Shown here: one piece after another, positions 33,580 through 45,600 of the stretch
Layout of the letters: every line of letters starts with the position of its first letter
How positions within the stretch are numbered: the stretch's first letter is position 1
Source: Prosapia bicincta
Lineage: Eukaryota > Arthropoda > Insecta > Hemiptera > Cercopidae
NCBI GenBank assembly: GCA_036971475.1
Contig: JBAIZL010000006.1
Coordinates: forward strand, 97,866,742-97,930,741
Reading direction: 5' to 3'
DNA: 64,000 bases
Made by a program: the position numbers and the translations under genes
The notes under the pieces: model-generated
Told to the model about the DNA's origin: nothing
Databases searched by the model: none
Seen by the model: the letters and a program-made list of their open reading frames with translations, nothing else

Positions 33580-34440
33580 ATTTTATGTAGTATTCTACAA
33601 CACATAAACATAAGAAATGAAGATGAGTACATTAATAATTTCAACATAAAAATAACACAAAAAATAAGTATAAAACAAATAGTTTTTTTTTAAAATTTCT
33701 TCCTTGATAAAGCTGCTTAAAATGAGCATCATCTGATACTAATGAATAATGTTTCCTTATTAAAAATCACCTTCTTCGATGGTCTACCCATATTGATATA
33801 TAACTTGATATAACTCGAACGAGATAAGCCAAAATAAATACACTGGAAATCCGATTTAGTTCATTCACCATAATCAAGATATCCAATAATCCTCAGGTGA
33901 AAACCTCATTACTTCACTAAATATCAATAGATACATTCATTAAATATAACTTTACTATCAATTTTTACTTTATTTTTTTATATCAATTTTATGAGTATAA
34001 AATGTTTTTCCTAATAATTATTAGAAACAGCATTATTGAATGTTTACCTGAAATATTGCGTTACGTGATTGATAACACGTTTTTAAACTGAAATGAAAAA
34101 AAATAATTGCAAGATAAGAAATAATATGTAGGGTTTTAGAAAAATTCGTCAAGGGAATTTCAAACATAAATTACTCAATGTATTCGTGTGACAAACTGAT
34201 ATGTTTATCGTATTCTTCAAGGGCATGCCAATTATTTTAACAACGATCAAGCAATATGGTTAGAGGAATATACACATCGGAAATTTGTGTTGATAAACAT
34301 TGGCAACTTCGCTAACATAATTAACAGCATGAAACGGAATTCGATTATAATGTAAATAAAAATTAAAGATCATACCTCTATAAACAAGGAAATAAAAAAA
34401 AAAACAGAATCAACTTCAAAATAAGAACCTAAAACATAAT
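33580..34440. other. No gene recognised
   Basis: AT-rich DNA that may be the interior of a larger element formed by the 270-bp copies and the inverted repeat to the right. Confidence 0.35.
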
Positions 34441-35105
34441 TTTTATCTTACCAAAAAGTAAAAAATAATTTTTTTGATAACAAAAACATAATTTATCTTA
34501 TATTTAGCCTATTACTCACAAAATTTTGAAGTCGGTGCCGCAATCATGCCTGCTATTTGGTAATCTATCAAATCGGTTCCAAACATTTCCGAAATAATCA
34601 ACCATGACTAATGATAGCGAACCATATTGTCTTCTCATGAAACAAAAATTTCATGTATTCGAAATTATAATAATATACGCGACGATAATTGATCTTTGTT
34701 CTCGGCAATATGTGATTGCATATTTTTTGTTCAGATATACAGATTGCAGACAATTCAACCTTATTTGAATGATTTACACGGAACGTGGTTACTGTAGATT
34801 CTTATAGAAGTAAGTAAGAGATCTTATATCCTCTTTTTGTATTATAAATTTAATAAATTTCCTAAACTGTATCTTTAAAATAAGTGTGTGGAAGAAATGA
34901 CTGAATAGCCTGTGTGTATATCATATTGTTAATCTACATGCCAAGGAGCTCCAACATCATGTAAAACCCCTTTATTTGTCACATTCAGTATGTTAAATAT
35001 GAGTCCAAGTATGAAATTCGGTGCCGTCTTCAAAATTTTGTGGGTAATAAGCTTATGATAAATTATGTTTTCATTATCAGAAAATTATTTTTTACTTTTT
35101 AGTGA
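34440..35105. mobile_element. Inverted-repeat element with ~90-100-bp arms
   Basis: The left arm (about 34450-34540: 'aaaaagtaaaaaataatttt', 'aaaacataatttatctta', 'cacaaaattttgaag') recurs inverted at about 35025-35103. The ~480-bp interior has no ORF. A long-TIR non-autonomous DNA element fits best. Confidence 0.65.
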
Positions 35106-35161
35106 ATAAAAATTATTTCTCGGGTATTTATTTGAAGTGGGTTCTGTTTTTTTTTAAAAAA

Positions 35162-35167
<6 letters not shown>

Positions 35168-35219
<52 letters not shown>

Positions 35220-35239
35220 TAAATTACATTAAATACATA

Positions 35240-35300
<61 letters not shown>
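35168..35300. repeat. Two (TA)n runs separated by ~40 bp
   Basis: Pure TA from about 35168 to 35211 and 35249 to 35300, with AT-rich sequence between. Confidence 0.95.
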
Positions 35301-35304
<4 letters not shown>

Positions 35305-35307
35305 TAT

Positions 35308-35815
35308 GGTGATATGTTTTCTTGTATATATAGTTAATAAATTAAAAATATTTCAAAAACAAGAAACTTTTAATGAATATATTTATTCAAAGCTTTTCGC
35401 CAATAAAATAGTACAGCATCTTCAGGAAAAAAATTTATCTAATAAAATACTTTTACAAAATTAAATCATATGTACTACAAAGAATCATATGTTTATAAGT
35501 ATTGCACTTTATGTAAATTTTTCTATAACATCAATGACTTTATAAAGTTAAAGACAAATTAATTGATGAACAAATTCAAGTGAGATCAAGGCACCAAACT
35601 ATTTATAAAGTCATTGATGTTATAGAAAAATTTACATAAAGTGCAATACTTATAAACATATGATTCTTTGTAGTACACATGATTTAATTTTGTAAAAGTA
35701 TTTTATTAGATAATTTTTTTCCTGAAGATGCTGTACTATTTTATCGGCGAAAAGCTTTGAATAAATATATTCATTAAAAGTTTCTTGTTTTTGAAATATT
35801 TTTAATTTATTAAAT
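35308..35815. mobile_element. Inverted pair of PLE 3' ends, family 2
   Basis: The left arm (35325-35560) is the inverse of the right arm (35590-35815). Just left of the right arm, from about 35550, the plus strand reads 'KLKDKLIDEQIQVRSRHQTI' and 'YKVIDVIEKFT', matching the C-terminus of the 60-kb PLE ('LINEQIQIKSKFNNIF'). Each arm has a hammerhead-like core and ends at TA-rich DNA. Confidence 0.75.
35722..35757 (+). ncRNA. Hammerhead-ribozyme-like core, PLE family 2
   Basis: CTGAAGA (35722-35728, fits CUGANGA), a stem II pairing GCTG with CGGC (one G-T wobble), then GAAA (35749-35752) and AGCTTT, a very short stem III. An inverse copy is in the left arm, and two more copies are at 56.3-56.4 kb. 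Confidence 0.5.
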
Positions 35816-35819
35816 ATAT

Positions 35820-37455
35820 ATATATATAATATAGTATACTAGGAGAATATTATTGCTATGAATACTGTTTTAAGATTTGTTGGGTGTAGTTGTTTCGTTT
35901 ACATTTTGTTATTGGAATCAATACCACAACTACTTTTATTTCACTAAGCTCAGAGAACTAAATGTAATGTTCTGTAATGTTTTTATGTTTCACAATTGAT
36001 TTTCAACCTATGTATTATGGCCGAAATATTCACACTAGCAAAAAAATTAGAAATTAATCAGCTAATTTACATACACGTCTGAATCCCCTGTGGCGTGTAA
36101 AATATTAACATTCGCCAGAGGGTTTAGGCCAGGCGCCGCCCAATATACGTTGAACCCACAATTTAGAACCATTACTTGCACAAATAAAGTATAATACTGT
36201 ATTTTGTAATTGTATTTTAAACCAAGCTTACCTCATTTCTCTGCAATCACAGAACCATTGCAACAAAACTGTTCGGCAACACTGTAACACTGTAAACTTT
36301 TCGTTCAGGTTAATAAAAATAGACTTTAAAGAAAAGCGCCTGACAACGTACACAAACCGGTGACAGTTACGCTCATCGTGAAATGTGTAGATAATAATTT
36401 AAACAATGGAGTTTTAATATTATATTAATCACATACCTGTACATTGAGATATTAAGTATTACACAAGTCCGGGACAGATCATTGCATATCATAAACATGC
36501 ACTTAAAGCCAATGTTTTCCAATCGTGCCAGATATTGCTGCCAAGGAAGGGGGAGAGGGGGAAGGGAATAGCCTAAATATAGGTCCTTCCTATCCCATAA
36601 TTTCAGTCAGGAATATTAAAATGACTCTTTTACTTTGTTCTTAATGTTTTTCACCGGAAACATAGATACCATAACTTGAAGTGTTTCCCCTTAAAAACAT
36701 TAAAAAGAAATCGTAAGCCTATTTTGGGAGTAGGGCCTACGAGTGTAACTGATTCAACAAACGTGTGTTTAGTCCATATAGTAGGCCTTACTATAGGTTT
36801 TTGGTCGAACTTCGTTCTAGAAATCTGATACGAAAAATTTGTAATAACTGACAACGATTAGACTTTTTTTGTTTTTACATAGTATGTAAAAATACATTCA
36901 ATATAAGAAACAAATTATTTTAAATGTAAAATAAAAATAGCGGTTAAAACTTACGTTAATTATCGGCCTAAAAATATAATATAATTTCAGAAAAACCCTT
37001 CTTTATCAAGAAACGGTTTAGAAATTAAGACACTATAAACTGATAAAGCAATATTAAGGTTATAAAGCTTAATATAGCTTTAAACTATAAATTATAAAGC
37101 TATATTAAGATATTATTTTTGCTATTTTCTAAGCGTGTTCTCATTTTTCAATATTGGTGCTTTGGTTAGGTTTACTGCCTCCTATAGCACTATTTTTTAA
37201 TAAACGTTTTGTTTTACAAACTATACAAAATAATTTTTTAATTAAATATACCTCATTGAGTAAGTGACTCTATTGTATACACGTCTCACGTATTTCAATT
37301 TATTTATATTACTTTGATCTCTTTTCTAAACAATATGATGATTTTTTATGTTATAATTAAATTTGTTAACGCACTTTAATAGTTAAATAACACTAAACAT
37401 GTACTTGTTCTAAATCTGTTTATATTTAATATTTGCAGTTTGTATGTTGTACATC
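35820..37455. other. No confirmed gene; possible 5' region of the RhoGAP gene
   Basis: 36060-36420 is slightly richer in CG than its surroundings. On the minus strand 'gcagagaaatgag' is followed by the donor 'gtaagc' near 36230, so a 5' exon is conceivable. Its phase does not join 29679 directly. No promoter or protein match supports it. Confidence 0.3.
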
Positions 37456-37456
37456 T

Positions 37457-37459
<3 letters not shown>

Positions 37460-37522
<63 letters not shown>
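37460..37522. repeat. (TA)n microsatellite
   Basis: A pure TA run of about 62 bp directly adjoining a PLE terminus. Confidence 0.95.
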
Positions 37523-37526
<4 letters not shown>

Positions 37527-37696
37527 AACTAAGTCAAAATACAAATACAAGAATTATAATTGAATTTACATTTCAAAGCTTTTCGTTGGCTAACAGTACC
37601 AACACCATCAGGAATATTAAACAATTAAAATTAACATATGTGCAAATTAGATCAAATAAATAGCTATGCCAAATTAATTACAATGTTGTTAAACTT

Positions 37697-38137
37697 TTAT
37701 TTTGCTGCCCTAACATTACAAATATTGAATATATAATCAAATTTAGATTTTACTTGTATTTGTTCATTTATCAACTCATTATTTGTATTATATTTATGTA
37801 TTTCTAAAGCTTCATAAATATTCATTCTCAGGCCTTTGTTAATTTCTTTTACAAGTATCATATTATCTATATTAGGAAATATGTGATTATTATTAATACA
37901 ATGACTAGCAAAATTTGATTTATAAATTTCTGGTTTTTTATATGCATTAAAATGCTCTTTATATCTATCTTTAAGTTTTTTCTTAGTTTGTCCTATATAA
38001 ACCTTATTACAACAGTCACATTCTACTTTATATACACCGTTTTTTTCATGCATATTAATAATAATATTATTATTCATTATATTTATTAATTTATTATTAG
38101 TATTATATGCGAATTTTATGTTGCTACCTTTAAACAA
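37697..38137 (-). pseudogene. PLE GIY-YIG endonuclease domain
   Basis: 'NGVYKVECDCCNKVYIGQT' carries both the G-V-Y and Y-I-G motifs and a CxxC pair before the nuclease, then 'KKKLKDRYKEHFNAYKKPEI', 'FASHCINNNH' (family His) and 'MNIYEALEIHKYN' (catalytic Glu). Open for 146 codons. It is in a different frame from the RT part upstream, because of the same poly-A junction found in the 62-kb copy. Confidence 0.85.
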
Positions 38138-38271
38138 TTTTGTGATATTTTTTATTTCATTACCAAAAAATGTAAATGAAGTCCATATGACATTTTCATC
38201 ATTATTTTTGTAAATTAGATTATTATTTTGTTTCTTTAAAATATTATAATTAAGTTTATCAACAGTTTTTT

Positions 38272-38730
38272 TTAATAGCCATTCTCAATTGCAATTTGAT
38301 AGGTAATGTTTTTCTCTCTTATTTTGTTTTCATTATTCATAGGTATTTTATGTAATCTATATAATAAATGGTATAATGCAGCCATTTTTTGATTATACGG
38401 ATGGTTAGAATTATTAGGTATAATTTGGTTAGTTTGTGTTGGTTTACGATATATGTTAAATTCAAATTCATTATTATGTCTTATAATTGTTATATCTAGA
38501 AAGTTGATCTTATTATTTTTCTCCATTTCATAAGTAAAATTAATATTTTTATTTATCTCATTTATTTTATCTAAAATAGTTATTAAGTTTATACCATTAT
38601 TATTAGATACATACAAACCATCATCTACATATCTAAACCAATAATAGTTTTTATCAAATGTCTGTATAATTTTATTCATTTTATCATCTATATATTTGGC
38701 ATAGCTATTTATTTGATCTAATTTGCACAT
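38272..38730 (-). pseudogene. PLE reverse transcriptase, C-terminal part with intact YVDD
   Basis: 'YYWFRYVDDGLYVSNN' contains the catalytic YVDD box, followed by 'INFLDITIIRHNNEFEFNIY' and 'RKPTQTNQIIPNNSNHPYNQ', the thumb-proximal motifs of PLE RTs. The fingers and early palm are absent through truncation. Confidence 0.85.
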
Positions 38731-38874
38731 ATGTTAATTTTAATTGTTTAATATTACTGATCATGTTGGTACTGTTAGCCAACGAAAAGCTTTGGCTTTG
38801 AAAAGTAAATTCAATTTTAATTCTTGTATTTGTATTTTGACTTAGTTCTTTATAATACACAAGAATACATATTG

Positions 38875-39535
<661 letters not shown>

Positions 39536-39589
39536 TAAATATCAGAACACGATACCCACATACACCAACATTGATACAAACTTAAAAGT

Positions 39590-40760
39590 TCTACATTTCT
39601 TCAAAAAAAAGCAATGTAAAAAAAGCCAGTAATATTCTTCTTTGGTGAAGTGGTTATAGTAGCCTGCTCCTGACTTATCTTGAACTAGATCTACTGACCC
39701 ATCGGTGTAGATTTGAACGGAGTCTGGGTACAGATTCTGAATCATTTCCAGTGACTCTTGCTGAAGTGCCTCCTGGGGGTCTTCTTTAGTGAGGCAAGAA
39801 GGTAGGTTTAGAGTTACCATTCTGCTTCCATGGAGGCTCGTGGTTGCTTAACCGGGATTTCCTCTGGAGTCTCGAAAGGCATTACAGGAGCGAGCAAATT
39901 CATACTGTGAGGGTATGATTGTCGTGTAGTTGTTTCTTTTAAAGAGTGTAGTGGATGGGTTATGTATAGTGAGAGGGTTTTTAGATGTTTATTCCATGTT
40001 TGTTCTTCTAGCAGTAACTCTATGGGTTCTATTGATAATTCTATTTCCATTACTACAATGGGAGTGGTTTTGGGACAGCCTAGGCAAATTCTTAAGGCAG
40101 CCGATTGAATCACTTGAAGTTTTTTAATGTGCGTTGCTGCAGCCGCTCCCCAGACCTCACTGCAGTAAGTTTTGTTCTTACAAAGGATAGGTAAAATGTT
40201 CTCAAGCATATGGTGTCAGCGTCCCATTATCGGCTGGCGACTACTTTGATTGAATTGAGATGTTTGCTACAAGCTTGAACAGTTTTTTCAATATGATTTT
40301 TCCATCTAAGCTTCTTATCAAGCAGTACTCCTAGCAGCTTAGGGCAGTGGTTATATTGAAGATTTATGTTATTCAGTTTTAGTTTGGGTTTGTAGTCAGC
40401 TAGAGTATTCCTTCTTGTAAATATTGCACATTCTGACTTTTCTGCGGAGATTTTCAGTGACCACTTTTTGCACCAGTTCGAGATTCGGTCCAGGGCCATC
40501 TGCATTGCCTGGTTAGCTCTGTCTGGATCTCTATGTGAGGCGAAAAGCGTTACATCATCAGCGTAGGAGACGCACTCGACTCCCGGAGGTAGGTTGGATG
40601 TAATGTCTTGTATTGCAATATTAAAGTGTTGCACTTACAACTGCTCCTTGAGGGGTCCCGTTTTCTATCTCAGCACTTGTTGATTCTTGGCCATTGACCG
40701 ATGTTTTGATTTTTTGACCGCTTAAGAAATTCGTTAGATACTTCAGCATATATTTTTTCA
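39590..40760 (-). pseudogene. 3' half of an I-like non-LTR retrotransposon (RT plus RNase H)
   Basis: Minus strand, in order: 'LKYLTNFLSGQKIKTSVNG' and 'ENGTPQGAVVSATL'; a one-base frameshift near 40625; 'FNIAIQDI', 'ECVSYADDVTLFA' (catalytic YADD), 'LKISAEKSECAIFTRRN' and 'LGVLLDKKLRWKNHIEK'; then 'AALRICLGCPKTTP' and the start of RNase H, 'VQIYTDGSVDLVQDKSGAG'. Frames shift between these parts. The 5' half is missing and the RNase H is cut off near 39600. Confidence 0.8.
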
Positions 40761-40764
40761 GCAA

Positions 40765-41080
40765 ATATCTTTTAATAAATACAAAGATATAGCCTATGTA
40801 ATAATATTGTTAATGTACTTTAATAGTTAAATAACATTATATAATACTTAAAAATATGTATATATTTAATTTTTACATCATATTTTAATAAAACGCATAT
40901 ATATAACTTTGATATATAACTTTGATTAAACTAATGTATTTGGCGAATTTGAATAAATTATAGTGTTCGAATTAACTAATAACCATTAGTAATTGATTAA
41001 CCTAACCGTCGATGAGTCAGGCTAGGCTTCGTCAATAAATCGGCGGTTAACAGTTTTCACTTACTTATCTATTTAAAATT
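40765..41080. other. No gene recognised
   Basis: AT-rich spacer between the LINE relic and the 31-bp minisatellite. Confidence 0.4.
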
Positions 41081-41084
41081 TTAC

Positions 41085-41520
41085 TAATCAATATCATCAC
41101 AACAACCAACTTTACTAAACAATATCATCACAACAACCAACTTTACTAATCAATATCATCACAACAACCAACTTTACTAATCAATATCATCACAACAACC
41201 AACTTTACTAATCAATATCATCACAACAACCAACTTTACTAATCAATATCATCACAACAACCAACTTTACTAATCAATATCATCACAACAACCAACTTTA
41301 CTAATCAATATCATCACAACAACCAACTTTACTAATCAATATCATCACAACAACCAACTTTACTAATCAATATCATCACAACAACCAACTTTACTAATCA
41401 ATATCATCACATAAACCAACTTTACTAATCAATATCATCACAACAACCAACTTTACTAATCAATATCATCACAACAACCAACTTTACTAATCAATATCAT
41501 CACAACAACCAACTTTATTA
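41085..41520. repeat. 31-bp minisatellite, about 14 copies
   Basis: The unit is 'caactttactaatcaatatc' plus 'atcacaacaac'. Copies are almost identical; variants are 'aaacaatatc' at the ends and 'acataaacc' near 41410. There are no unique spacers, so this is not a CRISPR-type array. Confidence 0.95.
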
Positions 41521-41953
41521 AACAAAATTTTCAAAAGGTACTTAACTTATCGTAATTTTGAAATATACGCCTTGTTTAACTTTAAATAAAATTGTAGGCC
41601 TATACTATTATAGACATGCATCGATTAAGAGAAACAGTTTTATTAAATTTTTAACTATGCCTAAAATATGTAGTCTATATATCATTAGTTCCAGCTCAAG
41701 GAAACGATCTCGCTGCATTGTTTGATTTTACAAGACTGAGGTTAGAGAAATTACGCACACAAGTGCATCTTGAAGCTGGAATTATAGTGAATCTTCTTAT
41801 TAGATGTTTAAAATTTGTAAAAGCCAATCCTGTTTTATACTTTGAAAACCTCTGCAACCAATCTGTAGTATTCAAAATAAAAATATTCACTATCTGCAGA
41901 TTTTTAAAAAGCTTATATCTGCTTCTAATTCTCAAGCCCGAAAAAGTAGAAAA

Positions 41954-42016
<63 letters not shown>

Positions 42017-42620
42017 CATACCTTCTCTAATCGTCCTTCAGGATATTTGGCATTGAAGAAATCAATTAATAACGCAGCTACTAGCTTTAACAATAACTGA
42101 TTTATTTTAATCCTGACTTCAAATGTTAGCATTTATAGGTAGCTATATAGGATTAGTTTTAACTAACTCTACTTTTGCACGTAGGCATCAAGACTCTTAT
42201 AATTATTATCAAATTAATAATTCTATTTAAACTGTCCTTAATTATCTTAAGGCGTGATAGGTTACTGCACCTGGTTTGATAAATTTTATATTTGAATTAA
42301 CTATTACTGTTTAAAGAATTAATAAAGTTAATGAATATTTGAATATTTTGACATTAAAGAGTTGGCTTTATATTTAAGATAAATTTATACTTATAGATGT
42401 TGACTCTTATGGCTTGCGTAGTTCCTTGTTTCACTTCACTTGACACAAATTCATTATTAAATTCATATTTAATAATATTTTCCATTCAATTTCATTTTTC
42501 TTAATCACTCGAAATGCTTCTATGCCGTAATTGACTTTATCAAATCACTCCCTGTTTAATTCCACCCATTACTTGATTAGCTCCCTCCCTCAATATAACT
42601 TGTTACTTTTACTTTTCCAG
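41521..42620. other. No gene recognised; contains a (TA)n run at 41957-42011
   Basis: The plus-strand ORF at 41718-42056 runs into the TA repeat and has no recognisable similarity. The rest is AT-rich. Confidence 0.45.
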
Positions 42621-42629
42621 TTTGATATA

Positions 42630-45600
42630 AACTGAGAGCTATCGATAAATATGTTGGGAAATAAAACCCAAGAAAAGTTCATACATTGGCTGGTTAGGGC
42701 TTATGTCTGTGGGGAAATCAGTGCAACAGAAGCTGAAGCTCTTACAAACCAATTGACAATAAAGTGAGAGCTATCGATAAATATGTTGGGAAATAAAACC
42801 CAAGAAAAGTTCCTAAATTGGCTGGTTAAGGCTTATGTCTATGGGGAAATCAGTGCAACAAAAGCTGAAGCTCTTACAAACCAATTGACAATAAAGTGAG
42901 AGCTATCGATAAATATGTTGGGAAATAAAACCCAATAGAAGTTCCTAATAGGGCTGGTTAGGGCTTATGTCTGTGGGGAAATCAGTGCAACAGAAGATGA
43001 AGCTCTTACAAAACAATTGACAATAAAGTGAGAGCTGTCTATAAATGTGTTGCGAAATAAAACCCAAGAAAAGTTCATACATTGGCTGGTTAGGGCTTAT
43101 GTCTGTGGGGAAATCAGTGCAACAGAAGATGAAGCTCTTGCAAACAAAATAAAGTGAGAGCTATCTATAAATGTGTTGCGAAATAAAACCCAAGAAAAGT
43201 TCATACATTGGCTGGTTAGGGCTTATGTCTGTGGGGAAATCAGTGCAACAGAAGATGAAGCTCTTACAAACCAATTGACAATAAAGTGAGAGCTGTCTAT
43301 AAATGTGTTGGGAAATAAAACCCAAGAAAAGTTCATACATTGGCTGGTTAGGGCTTATGTCTGTGGGGAAATCAGTGCAACAGAAGATGAAGCTCTTACA
43401 AACCATTTGACAATAAAGTGAGAGCTATCGATAAATATGTTGCGAAATAAAACCCAAGAAAAGTTCCTAAATTGGCTGGTTAGGGCTTATGTCTGTGGGG
43501 AAATCAGTGCAACAGAAGATGAAGCTCTTGCAAACCAATTGACAATAAAGTGAGAGCTGTCTATAAATGTGTTGCGAAATAAAACCCAAGAAAAGTTCAT
43601 ACATTGGCTGGTTAGGGCTTATGTCTGTGGGGAAATCAGTGCAACAGAAGATGAAGCTCTTGCAAACCAATTGACAATAAAGTGAGAGCTGTCTATAAAT
43701 GTGTTGCGAAATAAAACCCAAGAAAAGTTCCTAAATTGGCTGGTTAGGGCTTATGTCTGTGGGGAAATCAGTGCAACAGAAGATGAAGCTCTTACAAACC
43801 AATTGACAATAAAGTGAGAGCTGTCTATAAATGTGTTGCGAAATAAAACCCAAGAAAAGTTCATACATTGGCTGGTTAGGGCTTATGTCTGTGGGGAAAT
43901 CAGTGCAACAGAAGATGAAGCTCTTGCAAACCAATTGACAATAAAGTGAGAGCTATCTATAAATGTGTTGCGAAATAAAACCCAAGAAAAGTTCATACAT
44001 TGGCTGGTTAGGGCTTATGTCTGTGGGGAAATCAGTGCAACAGAAGATGAAGCTCTTACAAACCAATTGACAATAAAGTGAGAGCTATCGATAAATATGT
44101 TGGGAAATAAAACCCAAGAAAAGTTCCTAAATTGGCTGGTTAAGGCTTATGTCTGTGGGGAAATCAGTGCAACAGAAGATGAAGCTCTTGCAAACCAATT
44201 GACAATAAAGTGAGAGCTGTCTATAAATGTGTTGGGAAATAAAACCCAAGAAAAGTTCCTAAATTAGCTGGTTAAGGCTTATGTCTGTGGGGAAATCAGT
44301 GCAACAGAAGATGAAGCTCTTGCAAACCAATTGACAATAAAGTGAGAGCTGTCTATAAATGTGTTGCGAAATAAAACCCAAGAAAAGTTCATACATTGGC
44401 TGGTTAGGGCTTATGTCTGTGGGGAAATCAGTGCAACAGAAGATGAAGCTCTTACAAACCAATTGACAATAAAGTGAGAGCTGTCTATAAATGTGTTGGG
44501 AAATAAAACCCAAGAAAAGTTCATACATTGGCTGGTTAGGGCTTATGTCTGTGGGGAAATCAGTGCAACAGAAGCTGAAGCTCTTACTAACCAATTGACA
44601 ATAAAGTGAGAGCTGTCTATAAATGTGTTGGGAAATAAAACCCAAGAAAAGTTCATACATTGGCTGGTTAGGGCTTATGTCTGTGGGGAAATCAGTGCAA
44701 CAGAAGATGAAGCTCTTACAAACCAATTGACAATAAAGTGAGAGCTATCGATAAATATGTTGCGAAATAAAACCCAAGAAAAGTTCCTAAATTGGCTGGT
44801 TAGGGCTTATGTCTGTGGGGAAATCAGTGCAACAGAAGATGAAGCTCTTGCAAACCAATTGACAATAAAGTGAGAGCTGTCTATAAATGTGTTGCGAAAT
44901 AAAACCCAAGAAAAGTTCCTAAATTGGCTTTTTAGGGCTTATGTCTGTGGGGAAATAAGTGCAACAGAAGATGAAGCTCTTGCAAACCAATTGACAATAA
45001 AGTGAGAGCTGTCTATAAATGTGTTGCGAAATAAAACCTAAGAAAAGTTCCTAATAGGGCTGGTTAGGGCTTATGTCTGTGGGGAAATCAGTGCAACAGA
45101 AGATGAAGCTCTTACTAACCAATTGACAATAAAGTGAGAGCTGTCTATAAATGTATTGCGAAATAAAACCCAAGAAAAGTTCATACATTGGCTGGTTAGG
45201 GCTTATGTCTGTGGGGAAATCAGTGCAACAGAAGATGAAGCTCTTACAAACCAATTGACAATAAAGTGAGAGCTATCGATAAATATGTTGCGAAATAGAA
45301 CCCAAGAAAAGTTCCTAAATTGGCTGGTTAGGGCTTATGTCTGTGGGGAAATCAGTGCAACAGAAGATAAAGCTCTTGCAAACCAATTGACAATAAAGTG
45401 AGAGCTGTCTATAAATGTGTTGGGAAATAAAACCCAAGAAAAGTTCATACATTGGCTGGTTAGGGCTTATGTCTATGGGGAAATCAGTGCAACAGAAGAT
45501 GAAGCTCTTGCAAACCAATTGACAATAAAGTGAGAGCTGTCTATAAATGTGTTGCGAAATAAAACCCAAGAAAAGTTCCTAAATTGGCTGGTTAGGGCTT

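Noticed and set aside
36200..36420. First exon and promoter of the RhoGAP gene
   Set aside because: A donor-like gtaagc on the minus strand is present, but the phase does not fit the exon at 29578-29679 and there is no coding similarity. Left as a possibility only.
41085..41520. CRISPR-like regular 31-bp repeats
   Set aside because: There are no unique spacers between repeats and no cas-like genes. The units are contiguous, and the surroundings are eukaryotic.
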